Part shown: positions 15,425-21,594 of the stretch, piece after piece | Position numbering within the stretch: the first letter of the stretch is position 1 | Layout of the letters: every line of letters starts with the position of its first letter | NCBI GenBank assembly: GCA_036263155.1 | Contig: DATAHN010000049.1 | Coordinates: forward strand, 1 to 33,870 | Source: DASUBN01 sp036263155 | Lineage (GTDB): Bacteria; Pseudomonadota; Gammaproteobacteria; Natronospirales; REEB76 | Reading direction: 5' to 3' | Length of the DNA: 33,870 nucleotides | Notes under the pieces: model-generated | Databases searched by the model: none | What the model saw: only the letters and a program-made list of their open reading frames with translations | What the model was told of the DNA's origin: nothing | Translations under genes and position numbers: made by a program

Positions 15425-15775
15425 TCAGGCGGCTGCTGCGTCCTCGGCCTCCATGAGCGCTTCCAGCACGTCGATGCGGGCGTTCCAGATGTTGCGCTGG
15501 CCGGCCATCCAGGCGGCCGCTTCGTCCAGGGGCCGCGGTTCCAGGCTGAGCAGGTGCTCGCGGCCGGCCCGGCGGCGGCGCACCAGGTGCGCCCGTTCCA
15601 GGATGCGGATGTGCTTGGACACCGAGTTCAGGGAGATGGGGAAGGGCGCGGCCAGTTCCGTGACCCGGGCTTCCCCACGGGCCAGGCGCTGCAGGATGGC
15701 CCGGCGGGTGGGGTCCGCCAGGGCTCCCAGGGTCAGGTCCAGGGTGGCAGGTCGAGCCATGGATTTAATATTCAT
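15425..15775 (-). CDS. ArsR/SmtB-family transcriptional regulator
   Basis: 116-aa winged-helix repressor. Residues 12-85 contain LGALADPTRRAILQRLA, the recognition region ISLNSVSKHIRILERAHLV and the wing RRRRAGREHLLSLEP. No cysteine is present, so metal sensing through thiolates is excluded. This resembles the ArsR subfamily often paired with SRPBCC (AHSA1) genes, although here the neighbour encodes a DUF1579-like protein. The start at 15775 lies inside a perfect palindrome and a second Met codon lies at 15760; neither has a Shine-Dalgarno, so the message may be leaderless. Autorepression through the palindrome is likely. Confidence 0.88.
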   Translation of the reverse strand: MNIKSMARPATLDLTLGALADPTRRAILQRLARGEARVTELAAPFPISLNSVSKHIRILERAHLVRRRRAGREHLLSLEPRPLDEAAAWMAGQRNIWNARIDVLEALMEAEDAAAA

Positions 15776-15785
15776 CCATATGGAT
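15774..15785. promoter_or_regulatory. operator palindrome overlapping the ArsR start
   Basis: ATCCATATGGAT is a perfect 12-base palindrome within an AT-rich stretch unlike its surroundings, extended imperfectly to TTCATCCATATGGATTAA. It covers the first ArsR codon and lies just downstream of a -10-like TATCAT (- strand, 15793-15788). This is a typical layout for ArsR autorepression. Confidence 0.6.
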
Positions 15786-15855
15786 TAATGATAGCTCAGT
15801 TTCGGCCCCTGTCCAGCCCTGGTTCCAGGCGGAGGGCTGTCCTAAGCCACTGAAT

Positions 15856-15884
15856 TTGCAAGCCCACAGAGCCTGTGGCATCAT
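15856..15884 (+). promoter_or_regulatory. rpsF promoter with palindromic spacer
   Basis: TTGCAA (15856-15861), a 17-base spacer and CATCAT (15879-15884). The spacer contains the inverted repeat CCACAG-AGC-CTGTGG (15864-15878), which could be an operator or a chance hairpin. Confidence 0.5.
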
Positions 15885-15891
15885 GCGCGCC

Positions 15892-15942
15892 CTTCCGTCG
15901 AGACCCGCCGGAAGCCCTTGCTACACCGCTTTGACGGGTAGC
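15892..15942 (+). promoter_or_regulatory. rpsF leader hairpins, candidate S6:S18 autoregulatory element
   Basis: CTTCCG (15892-15897) pairs with CGGAAG (15909-15914). A second hairpin is GCTA-ca-CCG (15920-15928), loop CTTTGA, CGG-g-TAGC (15935-15942). Its ACACCG and GGTAG strands resemble the S6:S18-binding motif described in rpsF leaders of many bacteria. The match was made from memory, without a covariance model. Confidence 0.4.
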
Positions 15943-15966
15943 CGGTCAGTCCATAAGGAGCTTCGA

Positions 15967-16353
15967 TTGAGACACTACGAGATCGTGTTTCTGGTCCACC
16001 CTGACCAGAGCGAACAGGTGCCCGCGATGGTCGAGCGTTACCGCTCGATGATCGAGTCCGAAGGCGGCAAGGTGCACCGCATGGAAGACTGGGGCCGCCG
16101 CCAGCTCGCCTATCCCATCGCCAAGGTCCACAAGGCCCATTACGTGCTGATGAACATCGAGTGTGGCCAGTCCACCCTCAATGAGCTCGTCGGCATGTTC
16201 AGGTTCAACGACGCCGTGCTGCGTCACCTGGTGGTGCGCCGCGAGGAAGCCGTCACCGAGCCCTCCGCGCTGGTCAAGCCGAGGGACGAGGAGAAGGAAG
16301 GCCGCGCCGAGCGCTTCGACGACGACCGCGACGACGATCGCGAGCCGGCGTAA
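15967..16353 (+). CDS. rpsF: 30S ribosomal protein S6
   Basis: 128-aa small-subunit protein that binds 16S rRNA with S18. The TTG start at 15967 has AAGGAG (15955-15960) six bases upstream and gives MRHYEIVFLVHPDQSEQVP, almost identical to the E. coli N-terminus; longer frames lack support. The core includes RMEDWGRRQLAYPI and AHYVLMNIE. The C-terminus is charged and acidic (ERFDDDRDDDREPA), the region that receives glutamate extensions in E. coli. rpsR follows after 27 bases with no priB between them. Confidence 0.97.
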   Translation: MRHYEIVFLVHPDQSEQVPAMVERYRSMIESEGGKVHRMEDWGRRQLAYPIAKVHKAHYVLMNIECGQSTLNELVGMFRFNDAVLRHLVVRREEAVTEPSALVKPRDEEKEGRAERFDDDRDDDREPA

Positions 16354-16380
16354 TCCCAAAGAATTCGAGAGGACAAGCAC

Positions 16381-16611
16381 ATGTCACAGCAGCGTTTTTT
16401 CCGTAAGCGCAAGTTCTGCCGGTTCACGGCGGAAGGCGTCGTCGAGATCGACTACAAGGACCTGGCCACCCTCAAGGGCTATGTCACCGAGACCGGCAAG
16501 ATCGTGCCGAGCCGCATCACCGGCACGCGCTCGAACTACCAGCGCCAGCTCTCCCTCGCCGTGAAGCGCGCCCGCTTCCTGGCGCTCCTGCCCTACACCG
16601 ACCAGCACTGA
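16381..16611 (+). CDS. rpsR: 30S ribosomal protein S18
   Basis: 76-aa basic protein with RFFRKRKFCRFT at the N-terminus and GTRSNYQRQLSLAVKRARFLALLPY, the family core. It forms a heterodimer with S6 on the platform of the 30S subunit. The stop codon overlaps a strong ribosome site (TGAGGAGGT) for rplI, so the two are probably coupled. Confidence 0.98.
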   Translation: MSQQRFFRKRKFCRFTAEGVVEIDYKDLATLKGYVTETGKIVPSRITGTRSNYQRQLSLAVKRARFLALLPYTDQH

Positions 16612-16625
16612 GGAGGTAACTAGCA

Positions 16626-17075
16626 ATGGAAGTCATCCTCCTGCAGAAGGTCGATAACCTCGGCAACCTGGGCGACAAGGTCAAGGTGCGTGCCGGCTAC
16701 GGCCGCAACTTCCTCATCCCCCAGGGCAAGGCCAAGCCTGCCACCGCGAAGAACATCGAGGAGTTCGAGAAGCGCCGCGCCGAGCTGGAGAAGCTCGCCG
16801 CGGAGCACCTGTCGGGCGCCGAGAAGCGCAAGGCGGAACTCGAAGGCAAGGTCATCACCATCAACTCCAAGGCCGGCTCCGAAGGCAAGCTGTTCGGTTC
16901 CGTGGGCACGGTGGACATCGCCGACGCCCTCACCGCGGCCGGCCTCAAGGTCGAGCGCAAGGAAGTGCGCATGCCCCAGGGTCCGATCCGCACCGCCGGC
17001 GAGCACAAGGTGGAGATCCACCTGCACACCGACGTGAACGTGGAGATCACGATCAACGTTGTTGCTGAAGAGTAA
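16626..17075 (+). CDS. rplI: 50S ribosomal protein L9
   Basis: 149-aa two-domain protein at the base of the L1 stalk. The N-terminal rRNA-binding domain shows MEVILLQKVDNLGNLGDKV and the glycine-rich YGRNFLIPQGKA. A long alpha-helix (about 42-75, NIEEFEKRRAELEKLAAE) links to the C-terminal domain containing GKLFGSVGT and EVRMPQGPIR. Normal length. It ends the rpsF-rpsR-rplI operon and is followed by a terminator. Confidence 0.98.
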   Translation: MEVILLQKVDNLGNLGDKVKVRAGYGRNFLIPQGKAKPATAKNIEEFEKRRAELEKLAAEHLSGAEKRKAELEGKVITINSKAGSEGKLFGSVGTVDIADALTAAGLKVERKEVRMPQGPIRTAGEHKVEIHLHTDVNVEITINVVAEE

Positions 17076-17100
17076 GCGTCCCCTTTCGAGGGGTGCAATG

Positions 17101-17127
17101 ACGGGGGCGCAAGCCCCCGTTTCTTTT
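17101..17127 (+). terminator. terminator of rpsF-rpsR-rplI
   Basis: ACGGGGGC (17101-17108), loop GCAA, GCCCCCGT (17113-17120), then a T-rich tail TTCTTTT. Confidence 0.9.
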
Positions 17128-17393
17128 CGCAAAACCTGCTGCGCCTCGCATAGCGTCGTTGCGCTTCGGCCTCGCAGTCGGTCATGCACATTTAGGAGTG
17201 CACTCCTCCTGCTCGCCTCGCGCGCCTCGCTCTGCTTCGGCTCGCGACGGTTTTGCCGCAGCAAGTTGCAGGGTGGTTAAAAAATAATCAGCTTGTAAGT
17301 GCCTGAGCTGATACGGGATTCGCCTCAGGTTGCGCAAGCATGACAGGAACCGGCATCGCCGGCCCTGTCGATTCAAGGGCCTGCATCGCGGGT
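17128..17393. other. hairpin-rich spacer between rplI and dnaB
   Basis: No convincing gene. 17128-17270 is a biased segment with several CCTCGC hexamers. ATCAGCT (17287-17293) pairs with AGCTGAT (17306-17312), and the adjoining A-run at its left (17279-17284) makes this a terminator-like structure on the - strand. 17342-17369 forms a long interrupted hairpin (GACAGG-aa-CCGGC-atc-GCCGG-c-CCTGTC). Confidence 0.45.
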
Positions 17394-17422
17394 TTGCCCG
17401 TAATGGTCAGCGCGTCTAAATT
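17394..17422 (+). promoter_or_regulatory. dnaB promoter
   Basis: TTGCCC (17394-17399), a 17-base spacer and TAAATT (17417-17422). Start of transcription would be near 17429, about 18 bases before the ATG. Confidence 0.45.
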
Positions 17423-17446
17423 GAGGTTCCGGGAGAAGTCGCAAGA

Positions 17447-18841
17447 ATGCCCACCGCCGTCAAATCTCTAGACCAGGCCGCCGCCTCGGCGCTCGAAGCC
17501 ATGCGCACGCCGCCGCACTCCCTCGAGGCGGAGCAGGCGGTGTTGGGCGGCCTGATGCTGGATAACACCGCCTGGGAGCGGGTGGCTGACCGCGTCACCG
17601 AGGAAGACTTCTACCGCCAGGACCACAGGCTCGTGTTCCGGGCCATGGCCGAGCTCGCCGACGCCGACCAGCCCTTCGACGCGGTGACCCTGTCCGAGTG
17701 GCTGCAGGCCCGCGGCAAGCTGGAGCAGGCGGGGGGCCTCGCTTACCTCGCGACCCTCGCTCGCGACACCCCCACCGCCGCCAACGTGCGCGCTTATGCC
17801 GACATCGTGCGCGAGCGCTCGGTGCTGCGCCAGCTCATCCGCGTGGGCGGCGAGCTCGCCGAGTCCGCCTTCCGGCCCGAGGGCCGCAGCGTGGCCGAGC
17901 TCGTGGACCAGGCCGAGCGCTCCGTGTTCGAGATCGCCGAGCGTGGCGACCGCATGGGCAAGAGCTACGTGCGCATCAGCGAGCTCATGTCCAAGGCGGT
18001 GGACCGGCTCGATACCCTGGTGCACGCCGACAGTCACGTCACCGGCGTCGCCACGGGCCTCTCCAAGTTCGACGAGATGACCGCGGGGCTGCAGCCCGGC
18101 GACCTCGTCATCGTGGCCGGCCGCCCCTCCATGGGCAAGACCAGCTTCGCCATGAACATCGCCGAGTACGCCGCCATCAGTGGCGGGCTGCCGGCCGCCA
18201 TCTTCAGCATGGAGATGTCCGGCGAGCAGCTCGCCATGCGCATGATCTCCTCGCTCGGCCGCATCGACCAGCTCAAGGTCCGCACCGGCAAGCTCGACGA
18301 CACCGACTGGAAGCGCGTGAGCTCGGCCATCTCCATCATGTCCAAGGCGCCCATGTTCATCGACGACACCGGCGCCCTGACCCCGACGGAGCTGCGGGCC
18401 CGGGCCCGGCGCCTCAAGCGCGACCACAACCTGGGGCTCATTGTGGTGGACTACCTGCAGCTCATGCAGGTCCCCGGCACCCGCGAGAACCGCGCCACCG
18501 AGATCTCCGAGATCTGCCGCGGCCTGAAGTCCCTGGCCAAGGAGCTGCGCATCCCGGTGATAGCGCTCTCCCAGCTCAACCGCAGCCTGGAGCAGCGCCC
18601 CGACAAGCGGCCCATCATGTCCGACCTGCGCGAGTCCGGCTCCATCGAGCAGGACGCGGACGTGATCGTGTTCATCTACCGCGACGAGGTCTACGACAAG
18701 GACAGCCCCGACAAGGGCACCGCCGAGATCATCATCGGCAAGCAGCGTAACGGCCCCATCGGCATGGTGCGCTCCACCTTCCTCGGCCAGTTCACCCGCT
18801 TCGAGAACTACACCGCCGACGACGGCGGCGGCTACGCATGA
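17447..18841 (+). CDS. dnaB: replicative DNA helicase DnaB
   Basis: 464-aa hexameric 5'-3' helicase of the replication fork. The N-terminal collar domain begins PPHSLEAEQAVLGGLML (about 21-37). The RecA-like C-terminal domain has Walker A GRPSMGKTS near residue 225, FSMEMS, the Walker B-type LIVVDYLQLM, ALSQLNRSLE and SDLRESGSIEQDADV. No intein or insertion is present at the P-loop or other usual intein sites. It overlaps alr by four bases (ATGA), the usual dnaB-alr pairing. Confidence 0.98.
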   Translation: MPTAVKSLDQAAASALEAMRTPPHSLEAEQAVLGGLMLDNTAWERVADRVTEEDFYRQDHRLVFRAMAELADADQPFDAVTLSEWLQARGKLEQAGGLAYLATLARDTPTAANVRAYADIVRERSVLRQLIRVGGELAESAFRPEGRSVAELVDQAERSVFEIAERGDRMGKSYVRISELMSKAVDRLDTLVHADSHVTGVATGLSKFDEMTAGLQPGDLVIVAGRPSMGKTSFAMNIAEYAAISGGLPAAIFSMEMSGEQLAMRMISSLGRIDQLKVRTGKLDDTDWKRVSSAISIMSKAPMFIDDTGALTPTELRARARRLKRDHNLGLIVVDYLQLMQVPGTRENRATEISEICRGLKSLAKELRIPVIALSQLNRSLEQRPDKRPIMSDLRESGSIEQDADVIVFIYRDEVYDKDSPDKGTAEIIIGKQRNGPIGMVRSTFLGQFTRFENYTADDGGGYA

Positions 18842-19938
18842 GCCGCGCCACCGGCGCGCTCATCGATCTCGCCGCGCTCCGTCACAACCTCAAGCGCGTC
18901 CGCGCGCTCGCTCCCAAGTCCCGCGTCATGGCAGTGCTCAAGGCCAACGCTTATGGCCACGGCCTCGCGCTCGCGGCCCAGGCCCTCGCCGACGCGGACG
19001 CGTTCGCCGTGGCGAGCCTGGAGGAGGCGCAGGTCATCCGCCGCGCCGGGCTCTCCAACCCCATCGTCCTGCTGGAAGGCGTGTTCGGCGAGCAGGAGCT
19101 GGAGGAGGCCGCGCGCTGGGGCTGCGAGCTCGTGGTGCACGACGGCTATCAACTCAAACTCATAGAAAAGTGCGGCCTGCGTGGCGAGCTCGCCGTCTGG
19201 CTCAAGGTGGATACCGGCATGAACCGCCTGGGCTTCGCGCCCGACGCGGTGGCGGACGCCTGGAAGCGGCTCAACAAGGCCAAGGCCGTGAAACTTCCGG
19301 TGCGCCTCATGACCCACTTCGCCTCCGCCGACGAGACTTCCAACCCAAAGACCCAGTCCCAGCTCGAGGCTTTCGCCGCCGCCACCGCCGGCATCCAGGC
19401 CGAGCGCAGCATCGCGAACTCTGCCGGCATCCTCGCCTGGCCTGCGAGCCATGCGGACTGGGTGCGCCCCGGATCCATGCTCTACGGCGCCTCGCCGTTC
19501 CCCATGAAGTGCGGCGCGGACGACGGCCTCAAGCCCGTCATGACCATGGAGACCACGCTCATCGCCGTGAAGGTCCTCAAGAAGGGGGAGAGTGTGGGCT
19601 ACGGCGGCGCGTTCGTGGCGCCGGAGGACATGACCCTCGGCATTGCCGCCATCGGATACGGTGACGGCTACCCCCGCCACGCACCCAGCGGCACCCCGGT
19701 GCTGGTTAAGGGCGTGCGCGTGCCGCTCGTCGGCCGTGTGGCCATGGACATGATCGGCGTGGACCTGCGCGGCGTGCGCTCGCCCGCGGTGGGCGACCGG
19801 GTGGTGGCCTGGGGGCCGGAGCTGCCGGTAGAGGAGATCGCCCGCGCCGCCGGCACCATCCCGCTGGAGCTCTTGTGCGGCGTTACACAGCGCGTCAAAT
19901 TCAGTGTCATTGACACAAAAGAAAAAACCCGCCGGTGA
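18838..19938 (+). CDS. alr: alanine racemase
   Basis: 366-aa PLP enzyme interconverting L- and D-alanine for peptidoglycan. The PLP lysine is K35 in VLKANAYGHG. The family motifs WLKVDTGMNRLG, MTHFASAD, RPGSMLYG and the catalytic-tyrosine segment SVGYGG are present, together with AIGYGDGYPR and RVAMDM. Biosynthetic versus catabolic type cannot be told from sequence, but linkage to dnaB suggests the constitutive enzyme. The stop codon lies inside the loop region of the following terminator. Confidence 0.97.
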   Translation: MSRATGALIDLAALRHNLKRVRALAPKSRVMAVLKANAYGHGLALAAQALADADAFAVASLEEAQVIRRAGLSNPIVLLEGVFGEQELEEAARWGCELVVHDGYQLKLIEKCGLRGELAVWLKVDTGMNRLGFAPDAVADAWKRLNKAKAVKLPVRLMTHFASADETSNPKTQSQLEAFAAATAGIQAERSIANSAGILAWPASHADWVRPGSMLYGASPFPMKCGADDGLKPVMTMETTLIAVKVLKKGESVGYGGAFVAPEDMTLGIAAIGYGDGYPRHAPSGTPVLVKGVRVPLVGRVAMDMIGVDLRGVRSPAVGDRVVAWGPELPVEEIARAAGTIPLELLCGVTQRVKFSVIDTKEKTRR

Positions 19939-19951
19939 GGCGGGTTTTTTT
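19922..19951. terminator. bidirectional terminator, alr / FHA gene
   Basis: AAAAAACCCGCC (19922-19933) pairs with GGCGGGTTTTTT (19939-19950), with T-tracts on both strands. The alr stop (19936-19938) is in the loop. It also serves the convergent FHA gene ending at 19972. Confidence 0.92.
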
Positions 19952-19971
19952 GATTCAGCCTTCGGCAGGGC

Positions 19972-20697
19972 TTACTTCATCTCGTAGAAGCCCATCTTCA
20001 CGCCGGCGAGTTCGATCACGTCGTTGTCCGCGAGCTTCTGCGCCTGCGCGCCGATCTCCTTGCCGTTCACGGTGGGGAAGCCCTGGCCCTGGCCGCTCTC
20101 CACGTGCACCACGAAGAAGCCGTCGGCGCGGCGCGTCACGGCCGCCACCTGCACGCCCGGGCGGCCCAGAGTGGTGAGCGCCTTGTTGAGTTCCAGCTCC
20201 TTGCCGGCGAAGCCGCCGGAGAGCACCTGCAGCTTGGCCTTGGGCAGCCCGGCCGCCTTGCTGTCGTCGCCGATCGGGGCGCCGCCGGCGCCGGAGATCG
20301 CCTTGTTCACGCTGTCCATGCTCGGCACGCCGGTCTGGCTCTTGGTGCCGGGCCGGATGATCATGGTCTTCTCGAAGTCGTCGCCGTCACCGCCGCCGGC
20401 CGCCGCAGCCTTGCCGCTCGCGTACTTGAGTGCGTGCCGGCCGATGGTGATCACGTCGCCCTCTTGGAGGGCGTGCTTCTTCACCAGCTTGCCGTTGACG
20501 TAGGTGCCGTTGGTGCTGTTGAGGTCTTCGAGGAACGAGTCTTTGAGGATGTTGATGATGAGCGCATGGTGGCCGGAGACCGCCATGTTGTCGATATGGA
20601 TGTCGTTGTCCGCCAGTCGGCCGATCGTGTACCGCTCCTTCTCGAGCTCGTACTGCGCCAGCTCCTGGCCGTCCAATGTGAGTATCAACTTGCCCAT
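19972..20697 (-). CDS. double-FHA-domain phosphopeptide-binding protein
   Basis: 241-aa cytoplasmic protein without signal or membrane segments. FHA1 (about 5-95) has the phosphothreonine-binding set G26-R27, S41-G-H-H and N60-S-T-N-G. A Gly/Ala-rich linker contains DDFEKTMIIRPG with T111. A second, degenerate FHA-like domain (about 153-240) keeps LTTLGRPG and TVNGKEI but lacks the S-x-x-H. It is the last gene of a - strand operon with a PP2C phosphatase and a CHASE2 Ser/Thr kinase. It is therefore a likely reader of kinase phosphorylation, and T111 resembles the kinase hinge motifs. GarA/OdhI-like intramolecular switching is possible but inferred. Confidence 0.88.
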   Translation of the reverse strand: MGKLILTLDGQELAQYELEKERYTIGRLADNDIHIDNMAVSGHHALIINILKDSFLEDLNSTNGTYVNGKLVKKHALQEGDVITIGRHALKYASGKAAAAGGGDGDDFEKTMIIRPGTKSQTGVPSMDSVNKAISGAGGAPIGDDSKAAGLPKAKLQVLSGGFAGKELELNKALTTLGRPGVQVAAVTRRADGFFVVHVESGQGQGFPTVNGKEIGAQAQKLADNDVIELAGVKMGFYEMK

Positions 20698-20753
20698 GGC
20701 TCTGCCTCTTGGTGTTTCATCTTCTCATTCAGCGCCACTTGACCCCACGACGC

Positions 20754-21575
20754 TCACGAGAACCAGTCGGTCAGCCGGTCGAAGAACCCTCGTTGGGCCT
20801 CGAACGACTTGAGGGGCTGGACCAGGACCACGGAGACGTTGTCGCGTCCCCCGTTGTCGCAGGCCAGCTTGACCAGCTGTTGGGCTGCCGTCTCAAGGTT
20901 AGCACTAAATGTCTTAAGGGTTAAGTAAATATCCGCGTCCTCTACCATGTCGTTCAGGCCGTCCGAGCACAACAGGTAGATGTCATCGGGCATCACCACG
21001 TCCTCCTGGACGTCCACCTCCACGGTGGGCTCGATCCCCAGGGCCCGGGTGACCAGGTTCTTGTTGAGGGACTTGCGGGCTTCCTCGGGGGTGTAGAAGC
21101 CCCGCGCCACCAGTTCCTGGAGCAGGGAATGGTCGGTGGTGACCTGCTCGAACTGGCCGTGGCGGATGCGGTACAGCCGCGAGTCGCCCACGTGGGCGAT
21201 GGAGACGCGGTTGTTGTAGAACAGGCAGGCGACGATGGTGGTGCCCATGCCCTCGCACTGGGGCTGGCTCTTCGCCGTCTGGTGGATGATGTCGTTGGCC
21301 TTGAGGATGGCGTTTTTGAGCAGCACGCTCTCGGCGCTGTAACCGTCGATCTGGCCGGCGTGCTTGTGGGCATCCTTGATGCCGTTGGTCACGAACTCGG
21401 TCAGGGTCTGCACGGCGATGCCGCTCGCGACCTCGCCGGCCTTGTAGCCGCCCATGCCGTCGGCGACCACGACCATGCCGGTCTCCAGGTCTGTGCCGAT
21501 GGAGTCCTCGTTGTTCGGGCGCACCATCCCCTTGTCGCTGTGCCCGACGAAATTCAGCTTGCCTTTGTAGCTCAT
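20754..21575 (-). CDS. PP2C-family Ser/Thr protein phosphatase
   Basis: 273-aa cytoplasmic metal-dependent phosphatase of the Stp1/PrpC/PppA type. Metal-binding motifs are NNED (E23, D24), ADGMGG (D39), HVGDSRLYR, LLCSDGLNDM (D205) and GGRDN (D245), so the enzyme should be active. It begins 19 bases after the kinase stop with a GGCCGCGAGC leader and ends 56 bases before the FHA gene, all on one strand. Its likely task is dephosphorylating the kinase and the FHA protein. Confidence 0.95.
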   Translation of the reverse strand: MSYKGKLNFVGHSDKGMVRPNNEDSIGTDLETGMVVVADGMGGYKAGEVASGIAVQTLTEFVTNGIKDAHKHAGQIDGYSAESVLLKNAILKANDIIHQTAKSQPQCEGMGTTIVACLFYNNRVSIAHVGDSRLYRIRHGQFEQVTTDHSLLQELVARGFYTPEEARKSLNKNLVTRALGIEPTVEVDVQEDVVMPDDIYLLCSDGLNDMVEDADIYLTLKTFSANLETAAQQLVKLACDNGGRDNVSVVLVQPLKSFEAQRGFFDRLTDWFS

Positions 21576-21594
21576 GCTCGCGGCCTTTTCTTAG

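Noticed and set aside
17447..18841. Intein in dnaB
   Set aside because: The reading frame has normal length and uninterrupted P-loop and other usual insertion motifs.
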